From CAITSH01 sp025356665 (GTDB lineage Bacteria; Pseudomonadota; Gammaproteobacteria; Burkholderiales; SG8-39): 64,000 nucleotides of DNA. The notes beneath the pieces were generated by a model. It did no database searches, was not told where the DNA came from, and saw only the letters and a list, made by a program, of their open reading frames with translations. The DNA is taken from NCBI GenBank assembly GCA_025356665.1, contig JANXRV010000157.1:9084-73083 (forward strand), read 5' to 3'. Shown piece by piece: positions 50,555 to 59,317 of the stretch (positions within the stretch are counted from its first letter, which is position 1; the number at the start of each line of letters is the position of its first letter). A program made the translations under genes and the position numbers.

Positions 50555-53203
50555 ATGCATCCCCAGTACAGCCCTACCGATATTGAGCGCGACGCGCAGC
50601 AGCACTGGCGCGCCACCAACGCCTACCTCGCGGTCGAGCACGCCAAGGACAAGTCGGGAAAGGAAAAACCCAAGTATTACGCCTGCTCCATGCTGCCCTA
50701 CCCCTCGGGCAAGCTGCACATGGGCCATGTGCGCAATTACACGATCAACGATGTGATGTACCGCTACCTGCGCATGAACGGGTACAACGTACTGCAGCCC
50801 ATGGGCTGGGATGCCTTCGGCCTGCCGGCGGAAAATGCGGCAATGGCCAACAAAGTGGCGCCGGCGAAGTGGACCTACGACAACATCGCGTACATGAAAA
50901 AGCAGATGCAGGCCATGGGGCTTGCCATCGACTGGTCGCGCGAAATGGCCGCCTGCGACCCGAATTACTACAAATGGAACCAGTGGCTGTTCCTGAAAAT
51001 GCTGGAAAAAGGTATTGCCTACCGCAAGACACAAGTTGTGAACTGGGACCCGGTCGACCAAACCGTACTCGCCAACGAGCAAGTCATCGACGGGCGCGGC
51101 TGGCGCACCGGCGCGCCGGTGGAAAAGCGCGAAATCCCCGGCTATTACCTTGCCATCACGCAATACGCCGACGAGCTGCTCGACTCGGTCGCCAACAAGC
51201 TGCCCGGGTGGCCCGAGCGCGTGCGACTGATGCAGGAAAACTGGATAGGCAAGAGTGAAGGCGTGCGCTTTGCGTTCCCGCACCAGATCACCGGCAGCGA
51301 CGGCAAACCAGTCCAGGACGGCAGGATGTACGTGTTCACCACCCGCCCCGACACCATCATGGGCGTGACATTTTGCGCCGTCGCGGCGGAACATCCGATC
51401 GCCGAGTATGCGGCGAAAAGCAATCCACAACTCGCCGCGTTCATTGAGGAATGCAAAAAGGGCGGAACCACGGAGGCGGAGCTCGCTCTGCGGGAAAAAA
51501 CCGGCATGCCGACCGGACTGTTTGTCACGCATCCGATAAGCAATGAAAAAATCGCGGTCTGGGTAGGCAACTACGTACTGATGAGTTACGGCGACGGCGC
51601 CGTCATGGGCGTCCCGGCACACGACGAACGCGACTTCGCGTTTGCAACAAAATATCAGCTATCCATCAAACCGGTTGTCGCCCTGGCAGGAAAAACCTTT
51701 TCGATCGACGCCTGGCAGGAGTGGTACGCGAATAAACAATCGGGTACCTGCATCAATAGCGGCGGATACGACGGCTTGGACTTCAAAGCCGCGGTCAATG
51801 CGATCGCCGCTGACCTTGCGGCCAAGGGGCTGGGCGAAAAAAAGACAACCTACCGCTTGCGCGACTGGGGCATTTCGCGGCAGCGCTACTGGGGCACGCC
51901 GATCCCGATCATTCATTGCGCTGATTGCGGTGCGGTGCCAGTGCCAGAAAAAGACTTGCCGGTGGTACTGCCCGAAGATCTGATTCCCGATGGTTCCGGC
52001 AATCCCCTCGCCAAGGACGAACGCTTTCTCAAATGCGCCTGTCCGAAGTGCGGCAAACCCGCACGACGTGAGACCGACACCATGGACACCTTTGTCGACT
52101 CATCCTGGTATTTCATGCGCTACTGCTCACCGAGCAGCGCAAACAGCATGACCGACGGCAGCGCCGATTACTGGATGCCGATGGATCAGTACATCGGCGG
52201 CATCGAACATGCGGTGCTGCACCTGTTATACGCACGCTTCTGGACCAAGGTCATGCGCGATATGGGTTTGGTCAAGTTTGATGAGCCATTCACCAAACTG
52301 CTCACGCAGGGCATGGTACTAAATCACATCTTTTCGCGCAAAGGCAACAAGGGTGGCATCACTTACTTTGCGCCCGAGGAAGTTAAACTCACGCACGACG
52401 AGGCCGGCAAAGTATCCGGGGCAACGCTCATCGGCGATAGCCTGCCAGTCGATTACGGCGGCGTGGGTACCATGTCAAAGTCAAAGCGCAACGGCATCGA
52501 CCCGCAGGCGCTGATCGATAGCATGGGCGCCGACACCGCGCGACTGTTCGTCATGTTCACCAGCCCGCCCGAGCAGACGCTGGAATGGTCGGACTCCGGC
52601 GTAGACGGCGCATATCGTTTCCTGAAACGGGTTTGGGCCTTCGCGCAAAAACAGCAGGCCACGGTCATCGGCGCTGCCGCATGCAACGGCGCGTATGCCG
52701 AGGTCCACAAGGTCCTGCGCCGCGAGATTCACCTTGGCCTGCGCCAAGCTGACTACGATCTCAAGCGCATCCAATACAACACCGTCGTGTCGGCGACGAT
52801 GAAAATGCTCAATGCGCTCGAATCGGCAAAATTGCCCGAAGGACCTGCGACCGCCGCGGTTCTGAGCGAAGGCCTGTCAATTCTGGTGCGCGTGCTTTAC
52901 CCGGTGGTGCCGCATATCGCCCATGCACTTTGGATAGAACTGGGCTTTGCCAAGAAACAGGGCGAGATTCTTGACGCCCCCTGGCCCCAGGTTGATGAGG
53001 GCGCGCTGGAACAGGACGAGGTTGAGCTGGTTCTGCAGATCAACGGCAAACTACGCGGACATCTGCGCGCACCGCACGACGCGGACAAGGTCGCACTAGA
53101 GAAACTCGCACTGGTGCATGAAATCGTGCTCAAGCACACCCATGGCCAAGCACCAAAGAAGGTCGTGGTCGTGCCCGGGCGGCTGATCAACGTGGTAGTG
53201 TGA
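50555..53203 (+). CDS. leuS: leucyl-tRNA synthetase
   Basis: 882-residue class Ia synthetase that charges tRNA-Leu. The HIGH motif appears as YPSGKLHMGHVRNYTIN (from residue 49), the editing CP1 insertion holds TTRPDTIMGVTF and VPAHDERDF, a zinc-like CADCGAVPVPEKDLP and CACPKCGKP segment follows, and the KMSKS loop is GTMSKSKRNGIDPQ. The anticodon-binding and C-terminal domains are complete. First gene of leuS-lptE-holA-proA, which is the usual betaproteobacterial order. Confidence 0.98.
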   Translation: MHPQYSPTDIERDAQQHWRATNAYLAVEHAKDKSGKEKPKYYACSMLPYPSGKLHMGHVRNYTINDVMYRYLRMNGYNVLQPMGWDAFGLPAENAAMANKVAPAKWTYDNIAYMKKQMQAMGLAIDWSREMAACDPNYYKWNQWLFLKMLEKGIAYRKTQVVNWDPVDQTVLANEQVIDGRGWRTGAPVEKREIPGYYLAITQYADELLDSVANKLPGWPERVRLMQENWIGKSEGVRFAFPHQITGSDGKPVQDGRMYVFTTRPDTIMGVTFCAVAAEHPIAEYAAKSNPQLAAFIEECKKGGTTEAELALREKTGMPTGLFVTHPISNEKIAVWVGNYVLMSYGDGAVMGVPAHDERDFAFATKYQLSIKPVVALAGKTFSIDAWQEWYANKQSGTCINSGGYDGLDFKAAVNAIAADLAAKGLGEKKTTYRLRDWGISRQRYWGTPIPIIHCADCGAVPVPEKDLPVVLPEDLIPDGSGNPLAKDERFLKCACPKCGKPARRETDTMDTFVDSSWYFMRYCSPSSANSMTDGSADYWMPMDQYIGGIEHAVLHLLYARFWTKVMRDMGLVKFDEPFTKLLTQGMVLNHIFSRKGNKGGITYFAPEEVKLTHDEAGKVSGATLIGDSLPVDYGGVGTMSKSKRNGIDPQALIDSMGADTARLFVMFTSPPEQTLEWSDSGVDGAYRFLKRVWAFAQKQQATVIGAAACNGAYAEVHKVLRREIHLGLRQADYDLKRIQYNTVVSATMKMLNALESAKLPEGPATAAVLSEGLSILVRVLYPVVPHIAHALWIELGFAKKQGEILDAPWPQVDEGALEQDEVELVLQINGKLRGHLRAPHDADKVALEKLALVHEIVLKHTHGQAPKKVVVVPGRLINVVV

Positions 53204-53231
53204 TATCAGCGCATTAGAAAAGGGTACGCGA

Positions 53232-53804
53232 ATGAAGCTCGGGAATAATGGCGCGGTTCCGGCCGCAAATTCAGGATCATCAGTGGGTTCGCGCCCGCGG
53301 AGTCTAAAACCCTTGCCGGCTGTGGTTGCGGCGATAGTTTGCTTGACGCTCGGCGCCTGCGGGTTTCAGTTACGCGGACAGGCCACGCTCCCGTTTGACA
53401 CGCTTCATATCGCCTCAACAGGCGCGATGGCCGTCGAGCTCAAGCGCAATATCGTCGCCGGCACCAATACACGCCTGGTAGACGACGCAAAACAAGCTCA
53501 GGCGATTCTGACGGTGCAGGCCGACGCGCGGGAAAAATCGATTCTCAGCCTCGATTCGGGTGGCCGGGTTCGGGAATACCAACTGCGCTATCGCTATCGC
53601 TTCCGTGTTACCGACGTAAAAGGGCTTGAGTTTGTTCCGTCCAACGAAATTCTCCTGACACGGGACATCACCTTCAATGATTCCCAGGTACTCGCCAAAG
53701 AGACGGAGGAAGGACTGCTCTACCGCGACATGCAGGCGGATATGGTGCAGCAGATCCTGCGCCGACTCTCTGCCGCCAAAGCACCGACGCCGCCGGCGGA
53801 CTAG
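53232..53804 (+). CDS. lptE: LPS-assembly lipoprotein LptE
   Basis: 190-residue outer-membrane lipoprotein that plugs LptD for lipopolysaccharide export. A 42-residue leader, longer than usual, ends in the lipobox L-G-A-C43, followed by GFQLRGQATLPFDTLHIAS, the typical LptE start. The rest fits the family, with YQLRYRYRFRV and ETEEGLLYRDMQADMVQQI. Its TAG stop overlaps the GTG start of holA by one base. Confidence 0.95.
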   Translation: MKLGNNGAVPAANSGSSVGSRPRSLKPLPAVVAAIVCLTLGACGFQLRGQATLPFDTLHIASTGAMAVELKRNIVAGTNTRLVDDAKQAQAILTVQADAREKSILSLDSGGRVREYQLRYRYRFRVTDVKGLEFVPSNEILLTRDITFNDSQVLAKETEEGLLYRDMQADMVQQILRRLSAAKAPTPPAD

Positions 53805-54808
53805 TGCAACTCCGGTCCGAGCAACTCGCGCAACACCTTACGCGCCCGCTCGCACCTTTATATATCTTACAAGGCGATGAGCCTTTACTGAAGCTGGAAG
53901 CGGCGGACGCCATTCGCGCAAAAGCCCGGAATGAGGGCTATGGCGAGCGCGCGCTTCTTTCGGTCGAACGCTATTTCGACTGGAACCAGCTCGGCGCAGC
54001 CGGGGCCAGCCTGTCGCTTTTTTCTGAAAAACGCCTTATCGAATTGCGCCTTCCCAGCGGCAAACCCGGTATCGAGGGTGCCAAGGCACTGGAAGCCTAT
54101 TGCGCAGATCTGGCGCCCGATACCGTCACCCTGATTATCCTTCCGGCACTTGATCGCAAATCACAGGAAACGGCGTGGTACCGTGGCCTGACGATGTCCG
54201 CTGTCACTGTAAATATCACTACGATCGACCGCGCACGTCTCCCTGATTGGATTGCAGGACGCCTCGGCGGCCAAAAGCAAAAGGCTGCGCGCGAAAGCCT
54301 CGAGTTCATCGCAGACTGCGTTGAGGGTAATTTGCTCGCCGCCCATCAAGAAATCCTGAAACTCGGTCTGCTGCATCCTCCGGGTGAAATCGCGGACGAG
54401 GCGATTCGCGCCGCCGTATTGAATGTGGCGCGTTATGACGTTACCGACCTTTCGGTGGCCTTGCTAGCCGGCGATACCGTACGCTTGACACGGATTCTCG
54501 AAGGGCTTGAGGGTGAGGGTGAGGCTTTGCCTCGTATTTTGTGGGTTCTGGCTGAGGATATCAGGGCGCTCGCCCGGGTTCAGTCCGGCCTGTCAGAGGG
54601 ACAAGCACTACCAGAGCTTTTAAATGCGGCTAGGGTTTGGCGTGAGCCGCGCAAAACCCTGATTTCGCGCGCCTCGCGAGCCGTACCGGCCAAAGCAGTG
54701 CGCAACGCACTGCGGCATGCGGCACGCATAGACCGCATGGCCAAGGGCGTTGCCGATGGCAACCCGTGGAACGAATTGCTGCAGCTTGGGATGCGGTTCG
54801 CGCGCTAG
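53804..54808 (+). CDS. holA: DNA polymerase III delta subunit
   Basis: 334-residue clamp-loader subunit that opens the beta clamp. Recognised by APLYILQGDEPLLKLEAADAI at the N-terminus, the beta-binding region SLSLFSEKRLIELRLPSGKP, the lid-domain segment NLLAAHQEILKL and the C-terminal collar domain. The GTG start overlaps the lptE stop, a common coupling in this operon. Length matches E. coli HolA (343). Confidence 0.96.
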   Translation: MQLRSEQLAQHLTRPLAPLYILQGDEPLLKLEAADAIRAKARNEGYGERALLSVERYFDWNQLGAAGASLSLFSEKRLIELRLPSGKPGIEGAKALEAYCADLAPDTVTLIILPALDRKSQETAWYRGLTMSAVTVNITTIDRARLPDWIAGRLGGQKQKAARESLEFIADCVEGNLLAAHQEILKLGLLHPPGEIADEAIRAAVLNVARYDVTDLSVALLAGDTVRLTRILEGLEGEGEALPRILWVLAEDIRALARVQSGLSEGQALPELLNAARVWREPRKTLISRASRAVPAKAVRNALRHAARIDRMAKGVADGNPWNELLQLGMRFAR

Positions 54809-54813
54809 TCCCC

Positions 54814-54832
54814 AGCCAGCCCCGGGCTGGCT
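54814..54832. terminator. GC-rich hairpin between holA and proA
   Basis: AGCCAGCC and GGCTGGCT pair perfectly over 8 bp with a 3-nt loop, 6 nt after the holA stop. No T-run follows, so it may act as an mRNA 3' stabiliser or a Rho-linked pause rather than an intrinsic terminator. Confidence 0.5.
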
Positions 54833-54879
54833 ACCGATGGATTCTCCCGCCTCGGCATAAGGCGTAAAATCGGGCTCCG

Positions 54880-56148
54880 ATGGATACACCGACCGACATC
54901 AAAACCTACATGCATGAACTAGGCCGCCGCGCCCGGGCAGCATCGCGGGTGCTCGCCCGCGCCGACGGCGCGGCAAAAAACCGGGCGCTTGCTGCCATGG
55001 CCACCGGGATTCGTCAGAATATCGGGGCGCTTCTTGCTGCCAATGCGGCGGACATTATTTCGGCCAAATCGGCGGGCAAGGACACTGCGTTCATTGATCG
55101 GCTAACACTCTCACCCACCTCAGTCGAGGCCATGGCGCGGGGCATTGAGCAGGTTGCATTGCTCCCCGACCCGATTGGCGTGATCAGCAACCGACATGTG
55201 CAGCCCTCCGGTATCGAGGTGGCGCAAATGCGTGTGCCCCTCGGCGTGATCGGCATCATTTATGAGTCACGCCCCAACGTTACCGCCGACGCGGCCGCGC
55301 TGTGCCTGAAATCCGGCAACGCCTGCATTCTCCGGGGTGGGTCGGAGTCCGTCCGGTCCAACCTCGCGATCGCGGCCTGCGTGCAGGGCGGGCTTCAGTC
55401 GGCAGGCTTGCCTGCCACCGCGGTACAGGTCGTGGAAACAGCGGATCGGGAGGCGGTAAGCGCTTTACTAAACATGCCCGAATACGTCGATATCATTGTG
55501 CCGCGGGGGGGTAAAAGCCTGATAGCGAGAATTATGACTGAGTCGCGCATCCCAATGATCAAACACCTGGATGGCGTTTGCCACGTTTACATTGACGACG
55601 CCGCCGACCCTGGAAAGGCCGTGCGTATTGCCGACAACGCCAAAACGCAACGCTACGGCACTTGTAACACCATGGAAACGTTGCTTGTACACGAAACGAT
55701 CGCGCCTGAGGTCCTGCCGGCCTTAGCTAAAATCTATGCGGAAAAAGGCGTTGAATTACGCGGTGACCAAGCTTCCTGCCGGTTAGTTGAAGGCATGGCG
55801 GCCGCGACAGAGTCGGATTGGTACGAGGAATATCTTGCCCCGATACTGGCCGTGCGCTTGGTCAAAGACATGGATGAAGCCATGGATCACATCGCGAAAT
55901 ATGGGTCCCAGCACACCGATGCAATCATCACGGAAAATGCAGGGCGGGCACAGCGGTTCTTGAGGGAAGTGGACTCCAGCTCAGTAATGGTCAACGCATC
56001 GACCCGTTTTGCCGATGGCTTCGAGTACGGCCTTGGTGCCGAGATCGGGATTTCTACCGACAAGCTGCATGCGCGTGGGCCAGTTGGTCTGGAGGGGCTG
56101 ACCTCGCTCAAATACGTTGTTTTCGGTCACGGTGAAATTCGCACCTAG
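54880..56148 (+). CDS. proA: gamma-glutamyl phosphate reductase
   Basis: 422-residue NADPH enzyme for the second step of proline synthesis. It has VPLGVIGIIYESRPNVTADA, LKSGNACILRGGSES, the catalytic Cys in TQRYGTCNTMETLLVHE, and the C-terminal FADGFEYGLGAEIGIST. A TAAAAT hexamer (54866-54871) nine bases before the ATG could give a second promoter with a very short leader. proB is not adjacent. Confidence 0.97.
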   Translation: MDTPTDIKTYMHELGRRARAASRVLARADGAAKNRALAAMATGIRQNIGALLAANAADIISAKSAGKDTAFIDRLTLSPTSVEAMARGIEQVALLPDPIGVISNRHVQPSGIEVAQMRVPLGVIGIIYESRPNVTADAAALCLKSGNACILRGGSESVRSNLAIAACVQGGLQSAGLPATAVQVVETADREAVSALLNMPEYVDIIVPRGGKSLIARIMTESRIPMIKHLDGVCHVYIDDAADPGKAVRIADNAKTQRYGTCNTMETLLVHETIAPEVLPALAKIYAEKGVELRGDQASCRLVEGMAAATESDWYEEYLAPILAVRLVKDMDEAMDHIAKYGSQHTDAIITENAGRAQRFLREVDSSSVMVNASTRFADGFEYGLGAEIGISTDKLHARGPVGLEGLTSLKYVVFGHGEIRT

Positions 56149-56581
56149 ATACGCTTACAGCACCCAGGTGTATTTCATCGCTTTTCCTACCCCTAGGACA
56201 CAAGCAATCTCCCCCTGAGACCGGCTGTATCCGCCAGCAACTTCCGACTTGTCACATGGCCTTTGTGTTAATTAACAAGCCTAGCGTTGACAGAAAGTAT
56301 CCACTTACATATCAATAGTTGTCTTCGCACGCGGCGCAGCGGGACACGTGGGTATGGTCGGTGTCAACCCCCTATCCGATCTACCCGGTGAGCAAGCGAA
56401 AATTCTCGATGCAGATCCACGCTAGTTTTATTCATGAGCACTCACTTTCCGGTGTATTTCTTCAGCCTATGTTTTTCGACGCAATATCTCCTAGAAATTC
56501 TGGGCCTTCGCGGAAGAGTCCCGCACCCAAACTGGACACAAAGTCGCCTACCCAGACATGACAGACCAAGCACCTGCCTAA

Positions 56582-56659
56582 TCAGGCGCGGCCCTTGGGA
56601 TCGCCAAGGCTCTCTCGGAGCTCGGCGTATCCCCCTATGTGAGCAAACACTCCCAATAG
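56582..56659 (+). pseudogene. possible C-terminal gene remnant
   Basis: After an in-frame TAA there are 25 codons reading G-A-A-L-G-I-A-K-A-L-S-E-L-G-V-S-P-Y-V-S and on to a TAG just inside a terminator hairpin. Composition and the terminator placed directly at the stop look like the end of a real protein whose front is gone. No start codon and no identifiable family. Confidence 0.25.
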
Positions 56660-56668
56660 GAGTGTTTT
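56645..56668 (+). terminator. strong intrinsic-type hairpin
   Basis: AAACACTCC, a 5-nt loop and GGAGTGTTT pair perfectly over 9 bp, followed by T and AA. It could end a transcript reading through proA or an unannotated RNA from the gap before it. Because of the symmetric A and T ends it can work on both strands, including for the Bug gene at 56746. Confidence 0.65.
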
Positions 56669-56745
56669 AAGCGCTTGCCCCACACAGTTTTGACTATTGT
56701 GAAGCACGATAACCAGAGGCCGGGAAACTACGGATTAGCTAAAAG

Positions 56746-57714
56746 TCAGTCCACTTTCACGCCTAGTTCGCGGATTAATTTGCTCCAACGGGCGATATCG
56801 TTGCGTATCAGCGGTTGAACCTCGTCCAAGGGAATGCTGAGCGGGTCAAAGCTTTGCGCAATCAAGCGGTCCTTGATATCGGGGCGCGCAACTGCACGAT
56901 CGATTTCACGATTGATGCGCTGCAGCACTTCGCGCGGCGTTCCGCTTGGAACTAGGATCACATACCACTGGTCGACGTCAAAGCCCGGCACGCTTTCATT
57001 AATACTTGGAACATCCGGCGCTCCGGCAGTGCGTTTTTTTGAACCCACGCCAATGGCGCGCAAACGCCCGGCTTTGTGATGTGGCACGGTATTAGGAACG
57101 GTATTGAACAGCGCATCGATCCTGCCCGCGAGCCCATCCTGAAGCGCGGGCGCACATCCCTTGTAGGGTACGTGAACCATGTCGATGCCGGCCATGCGCT
57201 TGAAAAGCTCCCCGCCAAGATGTTGGGGCGTACCGTTTCCGCAGGACGCATAGGAAAGCTGGCCGGGTTTGGCTTTCGCCAAGGCAATCAAGTCGCTCAC
57301 CCCTTTTGCGGAGGAGGTCGCGGGAACCACCAGCATGATCGGTGTGGATGCGATCGTCGCTACACCCGTCAGATCTTTCTCGGAATCAAAAGGCATGTTT
57401 GGAAACAAGCCCGCGTTCATGGCGTAAGTACTATTTACTATCAACCAGGTGTAGCCGTCTGCGGGGGCTTTGGCGACGATTTCTGCACCAATATTGCCAC
57501 TAGCGCCAGGGCGGTTATCGACAAGGACTTGCTGTCCCATCGACTCGGAGAGCGGCACGGAAAGCAGGCGCGCAATCGCATCTGTCCCGCCGCCCGGCGG
57601 AAAGGTTACGACAAGGCGTATCGGCTTTGAGGGAAAAGACTGTGAAAAAACTGGCAATGCTGCGAGGGCTGCCACAACAAGAAGTGCGAAACGCACACGT
57701 TTTAGATTGATCAC
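56746..57714 (-). CDS. Bug/TctC-family periplasmic solute receptor
   Basis: 322-residue receptor starting at GTG 57714, which shares one base with the stop of the LOG-family gene upstream (TAGTG). Signal peptide MINLKRVRFALLVVAALAAL, cleavage near VFS-Q, then SFPSKPIRLVVTFPPGGGTD. The second loop is PYKGCAPALQDGLAGRIDAL, with an unusual Cys after the Lys-Gly; another Cys is in YASCGNGTPQHL. The coupling to LOG and nadC is odd for a solute receptor and hints at uptake of a nucleotide-related or pyridine carboxylate such as quinolinate or nicotinate; this is speculation. Confidence 0.93.
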   Translation of the reverse strand: MINLKRVRFALLVVAALAALPVFSQSFPSKPIRLVVTFPPGGGTDAIARLLSVPLSESMGQQVLVDNRPGASGNIGAEIVAKAPADGYTWLIVNSTYAMNAGLFPNMPFDSEKDLTGVATIASTPIMLVVPATSSAKGVSDLIALAKAKPGQLSYASCGNGTPQHLGGELFKRMAGIDMVHVPYKGCAPALQDGLAGRIDALFNTVPNTVPHHKAGRLRAIGVGSKKRTAGAPDVPSINESVPGFDVDQWYVILVPSGTPREVLQRINREIDRAVARPDIKDRLIAQSFDPLSIPLDEVQPLIRNDIARWSKLIRELGVKVD

Positions 57715-58319
57715 TATGATGCCCCCGGAGAGGTTGAGATTTCGGTCGCGATTGTGTGCACTGATGCCAACTCAGTTTCCAGCAAATCAAACAACGCGTC
57801 CAGGGAAGCGACGCTGTGAAACCGGCGCAATGCGCCCGGGCGGATCGCACCAACGGCATTCGCGCCCTCGAACCAGGCGAGAAGGGGATCCCAAAAACCC
57901 CGTTCGTCACAAAGTATGATTGCTTTACTCTGGATGCAGAGATCGTTCCAGGTGATCATCTCAAACAACTCATCGAGTGTGCCTACACCACCGGGCAAGG
58001 CAACGAAAGCATCGGACTCTACCGCCATTCGGTTTTTACGCTCAGAAAGCGTATCAACAACCTCGATATCCCCAACGCAGAGATGGGCGTCCTGCTCGCG
58101 TTCCATCAAGGATGCGGGGATGATGCCATGAACTTTACCGCCAGCGGCGAATGCTGCACGGGAAGCCTCACCCATCAGACCACGCGAGCCACCGCCATAG
58201 ACCAGGCGTAAATTAGCGTCTGCACATCGCTTGCCAAACTGTCGGGCCAGCCGTTTGGTCGGCTCTGGCAATATGTCCGAAGCCGAACAAAACAATCCGA
58301 TACTGGCCCGAACCGTCAT
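57714..58319 (-). CDS. LOG-family nucleoside-5'-monophosphate phosphoribohydrolase
   Basis: 201-residue Rossmann-like protein with VYGGGSRGLMGEAS (nucleotide site) and the family signature PGGVGTLDELFEMITW, including the catalytic Glu and Arg region LSERKNRMA. LOG proteins release the base from cytokinin riboside phosphates in plants, and bacterial relatives cleave AMP or other NMPs. It overlaps nadC by 4 nt upstream and the Bug gene by one base downstream. A link to NAD turnover is plausible from context. Confidence 0.92.
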   Translation of the reverse strand: MTVRASIGLFCSASDILPEPTKRLARQFGKRCADANLRLVYGGGSRGLMGEASRAAFAAGGKVHGIIPASLMEREQDAHLCVGDIEVVDTLSERKNRMAVESDAFVALPGGVGTLDELFEMITWNDLCIQSKAIILCDERGFWDPLLAWFEGANAVGAIRPGALRRFHSVASLDALFDLLETELASVHTIATEISTSPGAS

Positions 58320-59158
58320 AGGCCGATAGCTACGTCCAGTCCGATATCCACTGCCGGGGCAGACTGGGTAATACGGCCAACAGAGACGAAATCAACGCCG
58401 GTCTCGGCAATGCCACGAATAGTTTCCAGACGGACCCCGCCAGAGGCTTCCAGAGGCACCCGGCCAGCGGAGAGTTTTACGGCTTCGCGCAACTGATCGA
58501 GGGTCATGTTGTCGAGTAACAAGCAATCCGCACCAGCGGCCAGAGCTTCGCGAACTTGGTCGATGGTGTCGCATTCGACTTCGATTTTGGTAAGCGTTGG
58601 TGTACCCGCGCGTGCCCGCGCCACCGCGGCTGCAATTCCGCCGCAAACAGCGATATGGTTATCCTTAATCAGCACACCATCGTCCAGACGCAATCGGTGA
58701 TTCCGCGCACCTCCAACTTGGGCGGCGTGTTTGGCAAGCGCCCTCAGCCCCGGAATAGTTTTTCGGGTATCGATGAGAACCGCTTTCGTACCTTTGACTT
58801 TTTCCGCGTATTGCGCAGTCAGCGTAGCAATGCCGGATAAATGCTGCAACATATTGAGTGCCGTGCGCTCCGCCGTCAGTAGGCCACGCGCCGGCCCAGA
58901 AACAAACGCCAGCGCCGTACCAGCCGCAACTTTGTCGCCATCAGCAACCTTGCTCTCGTAATGGCAGTCCGGGACCCGGCGGCGAAAAATCTGACCCGCA
59001 ATGTCAATGCCCGCGATCACCATTTCCTGTCTCGCGTTTATAGCCAACTTCGCCGTAGCGCCTGCGGGAATCACCAGTTCACTGGTGAGATCAACAAAGC
59101 CGATGTCCTCGGTCAACGCACGATCGATAATGCTCTCGACGATTAGTGGATCAATCAT
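58316..59158 (-). CDS. nadC: nicotinate-nucleotide pyrophosphorylase (quinolinate phosphoribosyltransferase)
   Basis: 280-residue enzyme turning quinolinate and PRPP into nicotinate mononucleotide, the last step of de novo NAD precursor synthesis. Active-site text: LTAERTALNMLQHLSGIAT, the Arg/Lys segment DTRKTIPGLRALAKHAAQ, GGARNHRLRLDDGVLIKDNH, IEVEC and LEASGGVRLE. The ATG at 59158 gives the usual length. nadA and nadB are not adjacent. Stop overlaps the LOG gene as ATGA. Confidence 0.96.
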   Translation of the reverse strand: MIDPLIVESIIDRALTEDIGFVDLTSELVIPAGATAKLAINARQEMVIAGIDIAGQIFRRRVPDCHYESKVADGDKVAAGTALAFVSGPARGLLTAERTALNMLQHLSGIATLTAQYAEKVKGTKAVLIDTRKTIPGLRALAKHAAQVGGARNHRLRLDDGVLIKDNHIAVCGGIAAAVARARAGTPTLTKIEVECDTIDQVREALAAGADCLLLDNMTLDQLREAVKLSAGRVPLEASGGVRLETIRGIAETGVDFVSVGRITQSAPAVDIGLDVAIGL

Positions 59159-59317
59159 TTGAATGCTCTCCCACCCGTAAAATTGTGTTAGTAAATACTT
59201 AATACAAAGCGGAGTCAAGCGGTTAGCTCAACTCCTGCCGGACGTCCGCCTTTACTGGCGCTCAAGGCGTGGGGATCGTATCGGTTGCTCGGCTACGCGC
59301 CTCAACCGAAACGAGGA

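Larger units (their letters stand above)
56149..56745. other. 597-bp gap without a recognisable gene
   Basis: The longest non-coding stretch of the window, visibly richer in A and T than the left part. No tRNA or known RNA is recognised. Small frames here (56319-56561 plus, and the gene-tail-like frame at 56582-56659) have no family match. A strong hairpin is at 56645-56668. It may be the remnant of a decayed gene or an unrecognised RNA. Confidence 0.55.

Noticed and set aside
56319..56561. 80-codon plus-strand frame in the gap after proA
   Set aside because: No family resemblance, no ribosome-binding site, composition unlike the neighbouring genes.
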